NCBI GenBank assembly: GCA_022771245.1
Contig: JALFCH010000100.1
Coordinates: forward strand, 1-35,417
Direction of reading: 5' to 3'
Length of the DNA stretch: 35,417 nt
DNA from: Rikenellaceae bacterium
GTDB lineage: Bacteria > Bacteroidota > Bacteroidia > Bacteroidales > UBA932
Position numbers and translations under genes: made by a program. Positions 16,190 through 23,172 of the stretch are shown one piece after another (the first letter of the stretch is position 1; every line of letters starts with the position of its first letter). A model generated the notes under the pieces. It was not told the origin of the DNA. It was given only the letters and a program-made list of their open reading frames with translations, and did not search any database.

Positions 16190-18325
16190 CTATACTTTGG
16201 TCTCGGTGCCTAGATTCCAAAAGGCGAATCTCAGCTTGTGCGTCCATCTGAAAGGAGGGAGCATTCCGGTGAAAGAACCTACTGTGTCTATATCACTGTT
16301 GTTCAGTATGATGGCAATATTGTTATGCTTATTGAAACGCTTCAGTTCATTGATGGTAAGACTGGCCATTCCTGACCAATCCCTTTCAGCATCCACAACC
16401 AGGACATTGATTGCAGAGGTATTCAGCACCTTGGTCGGAAATGAAGCGTCCTTGAGCGGCGGGTACTCCACAATTATGACATTTGCCTCCGGCATTGATG
16501 CCATATTGTTTTCGTTCACACCGAAGTCATAGATGGAGTTGGCAAGCAGATAGTATTTGGAATTGCTTTCGAAGTCCTTTTCCCAGTCCACGATTACCGG
16601 CTTGGTCTCAATGCTCTCGAAATAGTCTTTAAAAGCCCTGCAGACTGTACTCTTGCCTTCACCCTTGTTTATGCTGAAAACGTTGATGATGTTCACAGTC
16701 TGGTCCCGGTCGAAGTAGTTTGTGATGGTGTTGCCCAGATTGCGCATCGCCTGGCTGGCGTAAATATCGGAATATTTTGACTTTTTCTTCAGCAGAGGAT
16801 AGGCCCCGATAACCGGCAGATTCACGATATTTTTCGCAGAGGTGGAATCGTACGGCTTGCGGTTCATTTCCTCGGAGAGTATGACTAAACCGCAAAGGAG
16901 GATGAAGGTAAACAGGAATGCCACCAGTGAATAGAGTTTGTTTTTGGTCTTTTCCGGATAGAGGGCCACTGCAGGAGGAGTGAGGACCTTGAAAGTCGCA
17001 GATGTCAGCTGAAGATTCTTCTCCCGGAGTTTCGCCTCATTGAGAGAACGGAGATTTGAAAGATAGTTCTGCTCGGAAAAATTTATTTCCCTTTCCTGTC
17101 TCTTTATGGAAGACCCCACAGGAGAAAAACGTCTTACATCTTTCTCCATATCCTTTTTATTTGCCATAAGAATACTCAATTCTGCATCTGCCTTAGACTT
17201 GATGAGAATTGCGTTAATCCATTCCGTGACAAGCAAATCATTGGAGAGTCCCTCCTTGGTGTACTGTGACACACTTATTTCGTTGCCTATCGACCTGAGT
17301 TTTTCAGTCTCTTCTGCAAGCCTGGTCTTCACATCTACATTGGAGGTGGTGTCGGCGGACATCTGGGTGTAGAGTCCGTTTATGGTGTGCAACTGAGTCA
17401 GGAAGGATATGTTGTTGGTGTACAGGTCAGTGACATAGCCGAGTTTCTCTTCGAGTATGCGGATTTTCTGCTCAGATCCGTCCCTTTCCCTCATCACAAG
17501 TTCTATGAGACCATCCAGGTCCTTCTGCCTTTCGGCCACCATTTTTGTCTGTTCCTGATAGTTGATGATGCCGTTGTCCACATTGTATTTGGTCAGTTCG
17601 TCCTCCTTCCTCGTCAGGTCTGCCTGAATGGTCTTGAGTTCCCTCTGGAAATAATTGACGACATCGGTAGTCTGCTGGTAGCGTATTGAGAGATATTGTT
17701 TTACAAATTCACTTTCAAGTATTTTCAGAGTGTGATAGGCCACAAACTGGTCATCGCAGGTATAGGACAGGCGTATCATATCGGAACTGCCCACACGGCT
17801 GACCTCAATACCGGAAAGGGCTTTGAAGCTGTAGTGACGGTGGTTCCAGTGGAACATCTGCTTGAACCAGTTGTCCCTGCTCGCCTCATAAGCTTCAATA
17901 AAATTGCGGTAGGTCGACTCCTCGTCACAATGCACTGTCAATTCTACGATATCGTTAGAAAGCATATTACGCAACTCCGCAGCAGTATTCTCAGTCATAT
18001 ACTCCCTTTCGTCGGGACAGTCAAGATGTGAAATATTACGCGCCAGAAGACGCATAGATACATTGCTGAGCGTGGATTCGGCAGTTATGACGCTTATCAG
18101 ATTGTCCACTGCATTGTTGACGCTCATCCAATCCCTGGTGGTGGACTCTGCCGCAAGAACATCATAGCCGGAGACTATACCGGTGTAGATGGTACTGCTG
18201 GACTTGTACATCTTGGGATTGCGGCTCATAAGGGCGAACACCACCAAGGCTGCCACCAGAGGCAGGCTCAAAAGCATCAACCACTTCTTTGAGAGTATCC
18301 TGATTATGAATTGAAGTGTCTTCAT
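16190..18325 (-). CDS. Wzz-type polysaccharide co-polymerase fused to a degenerate BY-kinase domain
   Basis: A 711-residue inner-membrane protein. It has an N-terminal Wzz domain with TM1 (about residues 13-31), a large periplasmic coiled-coil region (about 200-430), a proline-rich VLTPPAVALYPEKTKNK before TM2 (about 470-490), then a cytoplasmic P-loop domain as in ExoP/Wzc proteins. Walker A is present (GEGKST, residues 555-560). Walker A' reads VIVDWEKD, and Walker B reads IIVEYPP with Glu620 where Asp is usual (IDTPP). The C-terminal tail lacks the tyrosine cluster of true BY-kinases. It should control chain length and export; autokinase activity is doubtful. Its ATG overlaps the TolC-like stop by one base (TAATG). 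Confidence 0.85.
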   Translation of the reverse strand: MKTLQFIIRILSKKWLMLLSLPLVAALVVFALMSRNPKMYKSSSTIYTGIVSGYDVLAAESTTRDWMSVNNAVDNLISVITAESTLSNVSMRLLARNISHLDCPDEREYMTENTAAELRNMLSNDIVELTVHCDEESTYRNFIEAYEASRDNWFKQMFHWNHRHYSFKALSGIEVSRVGSSDMIRLSYTCDDQFVAYHTLKILESEFVKQYLSIRYQQTTDVVNYFQRELKTIQADLTRKEDELTKYNVDNGIINYQEQTKMVAERQKDLDGLIELVMRERDGSEQKIRILEEKLGYVTDLYTNNISFLTQLHTINGLYTQMSADTTSNVDVKTRLAEETEKLRSIGNEISVSQYTKEGLSNDLLVTEWINAILIKSKADAELSILMANKKDMEKDVRRFSPVGSSIKRQEREINFSEQNYLSNLRSLNEAKLREKNLQLTSATFKVLTPPAVALYPEKTKNKLYSLVAFLFTFILLCGLVILSEEMNRKPYDSTSAKNIVNLPVIGAYPLLKKKSKYSDIYASQAMRNLGNTITNYFDRDQTVNIINVFSINKGEGKSTVCRAFKDYFESIETKPVIVDWEKDFESNSKYYLLANSIYDFGVNENNMASMPEANVIIVEYPPLKDASFPTKVLNTSAINVLVVDAERDWSGMASLTINELKRFNKHNNIAIILNNSDIDTVGSFTGMLPPFRWTHKLRFAFWNLGTETKV

Positions 18326-19143
18326 TATTGTTCAGTGAGAGGTCCGGGTGTAACTTCCGAAACAGGCTTGATGATTTTGGTACAGGAAAGTACTTCGAGG
18401 CAGAGCAGGGCCTGATTTATGTCACGTTTCAGCCTCTCATAGTCTTGAGTGGCGGCAGTCTCATACGACTTGCATCTGTAAAGAACCTCGGCAGTAATCT
18501 TGTTGTTTGCGAAATCCTTCTCGGCAAAATCATATTGTGCCTTTGCCACTACCAGCCTTTCCGCTGCACTCTGAAGGGAATTGATGCCGGAAATTATGTC
18601 ACAGTAAAGACCAATAATCTGCTGTTTTATATTGTCCAACTCGGACTGCCTGCGATACTGGGTCTGACGGACCTTGGCCTTGGCCTGCCTGACCTTGTTG
18701 TGGGTGTTGAATATGTCCGAGAAAGGTATGCTCACCGTAAGTCCGACATTGAAGAAGAAATTCCTCTGCCTGGTGCTGCTCTCCATCCAGATGGGATAAC
18801 TGGCCTCATTGCGGAGGATGCCGACGATGTCAGTATTGCCGTAACTTGCAGAAGTGACAAACCTCAACCATTCGAGCGGCTTCATCTGCTCGTTCCTCAC
18901 CGCACAGGTGTAGTAATTCACCTCCTCCTCATAGTACTTCACAGCATTGGACATACTGAAGGCATTGTAATACAATGTGTCCAGAGGAGGGATTTCCATA
19001 TTCATATAGTCCTCCACCGTCATCGCATTGAGTATCATTAGAGTGCTGTCAACACGTATCTGTTTAGTCGGCAACCCCTGAGCACCTGCGACTGTACTCA
19101 GGATGAGAGCCAATGCGGCTGCCAATATGCGGCGGCTATTCAT
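18325..19143 (-). CDS. Half-length TolC-like outer membrane protein
   Basis: A protein of about 272 residues with a signal peptide (MNSRRILAAALALILSTVAGAQ) and one OEP/TolC unit: FNVGLTVSIPFSDIFNTHNK, a heptad-like helix with KVRQAKAKVRQTQYRR, then a second helical stretch ending in RDINQALLCLEVL. Full TolC family members are about 430-500 residues with two such units; only the C-terminal half is recognisable. I start at the ATG at 19143, which overlaps the sugar transferase stop by 8 bp and gives a clean signal peptide; the open frame continues to 19194. It occupies the place where a Wza-type export protein would be expected. Role in polysaccharide export is inference. Confidence 0.75.
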   Translation of the reverse strand: MNSRRILAAALALILSTVAGAQGLPTKQIRVDSTLMILNAMTVEDYMNMEIPPLDTLYYNAFSMSNAVKYYEEEVNYYTCAVRNEQMKPLEWLRFVTSASYGNTDIVGILRNEASYPIWMESSTRQRNFFFNVGLTVSIPFSDIFNTHNKVRQAKAKVRQTQYRRQSELDNIKQQIIGLYCDIISGINSLQSAAERLVVAKAQYDFAEKDFANNKITAEVLYRCKSYETAATQDYERLKRDINQALLCLEVLSCTKIIKPVSEVTPGPLTEQ

Positions 19144-19846
19144 TATTTCCTGTAATAATTTTCTTGAAAGATGCCAAAATAAGTTTAAAGTCAAAACTCA
19201 AGGATTCCTTTTCTGCATACAGATTGTCCAGTCTGATGCGCTCAGAAGGTGGCATATCGTCCTTGCGGTCATCCGTCTGCCAGAGTCCGGTCAGACCGGC
19301 CGAAGCCTTAAACCTGAGTCCGTCAGTATTGTTTGTCAGAAGTTCCGCCTCCTCAATTGAAAGGGGTCTGTTCCCTACCAGAGCCATATCTCCCTTGAGA
19401 ATATTGAACAACTGAGGCAGTTCATCCAGACTTGACTTCCTGAGGAAACGGCCAAGTTTAGTAATTCTCGGGTCGTTCTCAATCTTTATGAAACAGCCCT
19501 CAAAGCATTTGTGCCGTTCCGAAAGATAGATATCCTCACGCACCTTGTAGTTGTCAGCATACAGATAAGCATCACTGCTGAAGGTCCTCGTTATCTCTAT
19601 TTCATCCCCTTCCACCCTGATATAAGAATTCATAGACTGGAGGTCTGTAAGCTTCTTGTCGGCCCCCTTGTGCATAGTCCTGAACTTGTAAATACGGAAC
19701 TTTTTCCAGTTCTTCCCCACCCTTATCGATGAATATATGGGCGACTCACCTCCCTGAATCATCAGTACAAGCGAGACAGCTATCATCAAAGGAGATAGAA
19801 GCACTATAGCCACAATCGCAAACAGGATGTTCAAAAAACGTTTCAT
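19136..19846 (-). CDS. Initiating sugar transferase (undecaprenyl-phosphate sugar-1-P transferase)
   Basis: A 236-residue bacterial sugar transferase of the short, monotopic type. It has one N-terminal membrane segment (residues 5-30), YKFRTMHKGA, the catalytic-site FLRKSSLDELPQLFNILKG, ALVGNRPL, and a GLTGLWQ segment near the C-terminus. The family transfers a sugar-1-phosphate from a UDP sugar to undecaprenyl phosphate, beginning repeat-unit assembly at the inner membrane. A 4-bp overlap ties it to the upstream response regulator, which suggests that the regulator controls the first committed step by direct contact or by coupled translation; that is inference. Confidence 0.92.
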   Translation of the reverse strand: MKRFLNILFAIVAIVLLSPLMIAVSLVLMIQGGESPIYSSIRVGKNWKKFRIYKFRTMHKGADKKLTDLQSMNSYIRVEGDEIEITRTFSSDAYLYADNYKVREDIYLSERHKCFEGCFIKIENDPRITKLGRFLRKSSLDELPQLFNILKGDMALVGNRPLSIEEAELLTNNTDGLRFKASAGLTGLWQTDDRKDDMPPSERIRLDNLYAEKESLSFDFKLILASFKKIITGNNE

Positions 19847-20223
19847 CTGGCATTTCTTTCCATTATCTTGCCCAGCCTCACTGCCAGTTCGTCAGGATTG
19901 AAAGGTTTTGTAAGGACATCATCGGCTCCTTTCTTCAGCAATTCTATCCGGACTGATGAATACTGCAGGCTTGTAAGTGCCAGCAAAGGCAACCCGAACC
20001 TGTGTTTGATTTCCGCTATCATATCCACCCTGCGTGGCTGATCTCCCGGGCAGATATCCAGTCCCACCACAGCAGCATCGACATTGTCTATAACCCCGTA
20101 AAGTTCGTTCTCGGTATTGACACAAACACAGTCATATCCCTCAGAACTTAAGGATTCTCTTATCACATCAACGAGAAACTGCTTGTTTTCAGCAATCAAT
20201 ACCTTCTTTTTCAGTCTCGTCAT
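19843..20223 (-). CDS. Receiver-only response regulator
   Basis: A 126-residue single receiver domain. Phosphoacceptor Asp56 lies in AAVVGLDI, the Thr in LLALTSL and Lys in VLTKPF are conserved, but the usual N-terminal acidic pair is Glu12-Asn13 (LIAEN) rather than Asp-Asp, so metal binding may be weaker. There is no output domain, so it should act by protein-protein contact or as a phosphorelay intermediate. Its ATG lies inside the 3' end of the preceding receiver gene (35-bp overlap) just after a G8 run that may serve as its ribosome binding site. It overlaps the initiating sugar transferase by 4 bp. Confidence 0.85.
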   Translation of the reverse strand: MTRLKKKVLIAENKQFLVDVIRESLSSEGYDCVCVNTENELYGVIDNVDAAVVGLDICPGDQPRRVDMIAEIKHRFGLPLLALTSLQYSSVRIELLKKGADDVLTKPFNPDELAVRLGKIMERNAR

Positions 20224-20650
20224 TTAATCCCCCCCCTAGAATTTGCTGTATCTGCTGCGCCACACAAGAATATAGTCTTTTAGCATTGATAGGTTTAGTC
20301 AAATAGTCGTTTGCACCCATTGAGAGTGCCCTGTGGACTTCTTCAGACTCGCTTACTGCCGAAACAAGCACCACTCTTACGTGATCCAGGCTCTTGTCTT
20401 CGCGAACAGAAGAGAGGAATGCGAAACCGTCCACTCCAGGCATCATAATATCCAGCAGGATAATATCCGGATTGACAGTCTTCACGCTGTCCAAGGCCAA
20501 TTGACTGTTGTTGTATTGAAGTAAAGTCTTGAAACCAGCAGGTTCAAGCAGTTTTCCAAGAAGTTTTGTATTGATTGGAATGTCATCCACAATCATCAAT
20601 GACAAGTTGCTGCAATCAATATTGTTCAGAGGTCCTATGTCCATCATCAA
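20189..20650 (-). CDS. Receiver-only response regulator
   Basis: A 153-residue receiver with all key residues: Asp22-Asp23 (MIVDD), phosphoacceptor Asp67 (IILLDIMMPGVDG), Ser97 (VVLVSA) and Lys119 (DYLTKPI). A short tail of about 20 residues follows and no output domain. It is the first gene of the minus-strand polysaccharide operon and has a strong promoter, divergent from the sensor kinase pair on the plus strand. Its last codons run through a G8 tract (20229-20236) into the next gene. Likely phosphate donors are the kinases at 4569 and 20845; no direct evidence links them. The start may be any of the first three ATGs. Confidence 0.88.
   Translation of the reverse strand: MMMDIGPLNNIDCSNLSLMIVDDIPINTKLLGKLLEPAGFKTLLQYNNSQLALDSVKTVNPDIILLDIMMPGVDGFAFLSSVREDKSLDHVRVVLVSAVSESEEVHRALSMGANDYLTKPINAKRLYSCVAQQIQQILGGGLNDETEKEGIDC
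20229..20236 (-). repeat. G8 homopolymer at the junction of the two receiver genes
   Basis: Eight consecutive C on the plus strand (G8 in the mRNA) lie 12 bases before the last coding third of the overlap, in the sequence CTA-G8-ATTAAATG. With G8 the first receiver reads 12 codons into the second gene. With G7 it would end at TAA directly before the ATG, and with G9 it would end in an ATGA overlap. The tract may also act as a Shine-Dalgarno sequence. Confidence 0.6.
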
Positions 20651-20671
20651 TTAAGTTAGGTGTGAGAACGG

Positions 20672-20703
20672 CAAAGTTAATACAGTTTAGGCAAAAGGAC
20701 AAA
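20672..20703 (-). promoter_or_regulatory. Promoter of the receiver/polysaccharide operon
   Basis: On the minus strand TTTG (20700-20703), 20 bp spacer and TAACTTTG (20672-20679) match the Bacteroidota -33/-7 consensus exactly. The -7 element lies 21 bp upstream of the first ATG of the receiver gene. Confidence 0.8.
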
Positions 20704-20737
20704 TTTTTCCTTTGATTTTCCGTAGTTTACTTAAAAT

Positions 20738-20768
20738 TTTGATATTAAATCATTTATTTCTAACTTTG
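20738..20768 (+). promoter_or_regulatory. Promoter of the tandem sensor kinase operon
   Basis: TTTG (20738-20741), a 19-bp spacer and TAACTTTG (20761-20768) match the Bacteroidota -33/-7 consensus exactly. The -7 octamer is identical to that of the divergent promoter. The leader to the TTG start at 20845 would be about 70 nt. Confidence 0.8.
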
Positions 20769-20844
20769 CGCAGCTATTCTTTGCGTATGAATTACGGTCT
20801 CCATTTGCAGACTTTAAGTTGGATTGCAGCAAACCTGACCCGCC

Positions 20845-23172
20845 TTGTCAAAGACAAAAAAATACGCCATATCAGGAAAACTCATCACTCTGCTCTGCTG
20901 CGTGATGTTTTTTTGTGCGTGCAGGTCTGAAGCGGAAAAAATTGAGGCCAATGTCCTGCTTTACTGGCCCACGGATGAAAGCGACCCCTCATACAGGAAA
21001 TGGACAAGTCTGGCAAGGGAGGAACTTGCAAGACAGGGCATCATCGGGGATGTTCAGGTGCATTTCGCCCACATTACCGAAAGATATGAATCCCTTGAGC
21101 GGCATATGCTCAACGAACTCATACTCAAGCTACGGGCTGAGGGTCGTATGCCAGACCTCATACTCTCCTATGGCAATGCAAACCGCTGGTTGCTGATTAC
21201 TGACACCAATCCGGTCACAGCATCAATCCCCGTGATTTGTTTCGGCATAAGGAGTGAGGAATTCCTGCCCTATCAGTATGAATTATTGAAAATAAATTAC
21301 GAAGGCGGAAGATGGAACGATATGGTAAACATAATGGACAGAGTGAATCTGGAACCTAACCTCGTGTTCTCCAATGAGTTATCTTCCCGGATAATTGAAA
21401 AAATCCGCAACGAAGACTTCCTGCCCGTATGTCCCAACCGCCATATCACCCTTCTCGATGTGCCCAACCTCTGGAATGACAAGATATTGTTCAACCTGCT
21501 CAATGAACAGATGGATAGTCTCGACAAGACAAAGTTCTACAACAATCTGCTTCCGAGAGTCAATGAAGACGGAGTTCGTGCCATAGCCAGAGACGAGCAC
21601 AGAATTGTCTTCTCCTGCCGCAGTGTGTTGGATCCTTCGTGGAACTGCAAGAATATCTATCAGATGCCCACCACCTGGGCTTTCCATCTGCAAAGATCTT
21701 CCAATTTTTTCATCCAGACAAAACACGACAACAAGACGCGAGGACTTGTGGAAGGGCCGAGTTTCCTACCCTATTTCACTATGGTCGCAGAAGATTATCT
21801 CGTGAACGACAAGTGTATAGGAGGCTATTTCCCGACAGCCGAAAGCCAGATCAGGGATGCTGTGAGCGCGGGAGTGAGACTGCTCAAAGGGGAAAAGGCT
21901 GAGGAACTGCGCGGTCTCCAGCACACGCCTACCTATAATCTGAATTGGGATGTTCTGCGGGACAAAGGGGTGGACGTAAACAGTATGCCCTCAAACATCA
22001 ACATAGCCAATGCCGGGCTCAAAGACAGGAACCCCGTATTGTACAGGACATATTTGATGACCAGTATCCTGCTGTTTGTCGCAGCTCTGGTGGGGAGCAT
22101 AATTATCATAAGCTACTATTCCCGGAAGGCCCGCAGGAATGAACGCCGTCTGAGGGACTATGCAAATGAGACCATATGCAACAACAAGTTGCTGAACGAA
22201 CTGATGAGCAAGGCTGATTTCCGTACCTGGAAACTTGACAACAAAAACATTGAAAGTCTGGAACGCATAGAGGCTTCGGACTTCTTCAAAGAAAGAATAA
22301 TCAATTTCTTCAGAATTGAAGAACCCGGAAATTATACCTTCCAGGCTTACATTTCCATTGACGGCAAGCCGTACCACTGGTATGAACTGCGTATGAACGT
22401 GGGAAAGTCTCCGGAAGATGACGGAGTCCTTAGAAGCGGGGTAATGGTAAACATTGACAACCAGAAGCATTTGGAAGCTATAGAGGCCGAAACCAACCGC
22501 ATCATTACGGCTGCACGCACAAGGGAGGGCTTCATCGCCTCGATGAACCATGCGATTCGCACTCCGCTGAACTCGGTCGTGGGATATGCACAGCTTCTGG
22601 CAATGCCCGGAATGCCTATGGAGGAAATGGAACTTGAAGAATATTCATCAGCCATACACTGCAATTCCACCCAGCTCCAGCACACCATAAGGAACATACT
22701 GACTGCAGCACGCATAAGCAGAAATCCGGCAAACCCGTATTACGAAGACATCGACCTGTGCGGACTGGTGAGGGAGATAATTGTGGAAAAGAGGCCTGAA
22801 AGGGAAATAATTACAGATTTCTGCAAGGATGCGGTGATTGTCAAGGCTGACAGGATTATGCTGGCCAATATTCTAGACAATCTTTTGTTCAACGCCATAA
22901 TGTTCTCCAAACCGGAGACGGAAATAAGAGTGAGCGTAAATATCACTGAAGACGGTAAAACAGAAATCAGAGTTTCAGACAAGGGTATAGGTATAGCCAC
23001 TGAAAATCAAGAGCTTATCTTCGAACGCTTCTTCAAGGTGGACAGTTTCACCCCGGGCTGCGGACTTGGACTGTATATCTGCAAGGCTTATGTGGAACAA
23101 ATGGGCGGACAGATTTCGCTGGAAAGCAAACTGGGAGAGGGCTCAACATTCAAAATATTGTTTGGACAATGA
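20845..23172 (+). CDS. Transmembrane sensor histidine kinase with substrate-binding-protein-like periplasmic domain
   Basis: A 775-residue kinase. The TTG start gives a lipoprotein-like leader (MSKTKKYAISGK, hydrophobic run, FFCAC with Cys26). Residues about 30-390 form a periplasmic domain resembling type I substrate-binding proteins (PDLILSYG, PVICFGI, PYFTMV, GGYFP). TM is about 402-424, then a PAS-like region. The HisKA box reads SMNHAIRTPLN with His569 but Ala570 in place of the usual Glu/Asp. The ATPase domain is intact: N-box ILDNLLFNAIMFS, SDKGIGI, GCGLGLYICKAY. It lacks a receiver domain. It has a strong promoter and is ATGA-coupled to a paralogue that has lost catalytic residues. 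Ligand unknown. Confidence 0.88.
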   Translation: MSKTKKYAISGKLITLLCCVMFFCACRSEAEKIEANVLLYWPTDESDPSYRKWTSLAREELARQGIIGDVQVHFAHITERYESLERHMLNELILKLRAEGRMPDLILSYGNANRWLLITDTNPVTASIPVICFGIRSEEFLPYQYELLKINYEGGRWNDMVNIMDRVNLEPNLVFSNELSSRIIEKIRNEDFLPVCPNRHITLLDVPNLWNDKILFNLLNEQMDSLDKTKFYNNLLPRVNEDGVRAIARDEHRIVFSCRSVLDPSWNCKNIYQMPTTWAFHLQRSSNFFIQTKHDNKTRGLVEGPSFLPYFTMVAEDYLVNDKCIGGYFPTAESQIRDAVSAGVRLLKGEKAEELRGLQHTPTYNLNWDVLRDKGVDVNSMPSNINIANAGLKDRNPVLYRTYLMTSILLFVAALVGSIIIISYYSRKARRNERRLRDYANETICNNKLLNELMSKADFRTWKLDNKNIESLERIEASDFFKERIINFFRIEEPGNYTFQAYISIDGKPYHWYELRMNVGKSPEDDGVLRSGVMVNIDNQKHLEAIEAETNRIITAARTREGFIASMNHAIRTPLNSVVGYAQLLAMPGMPMEEMELEEYSSAIHCNSTQLQHTIRNILTAARISRNPANPYYEDIDLCGLVREIIVEKRPEREIITDFCKDAVIVKADRIMLANILDNLLFNAIMFSKPETEIRVSVNITEDGKTEIRVSDKGIGIATENQELIFERFFKVDSFTPGCGLGLYICKAYVEQMGGQISLESKLGEGSTFKILFGQ

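Noticed and set aside
20651..20844. Extra gene or small ORF in the 194-bp intergenic region
   Set aside because: It contains the two divergent promoters and a leader; no convincing coding frame was found.
20787..20930. ATG at 20787 and an A7 run at 20856-20862, suggesting a longer kinase N-terminus through a frameshift
   Set aside because: The TTG at 20845 yields a credible lipoprotein leader (MSKTKKYAISGK then a hydrophobic run). A frameshift is not needed, so no frameshift claim is made.
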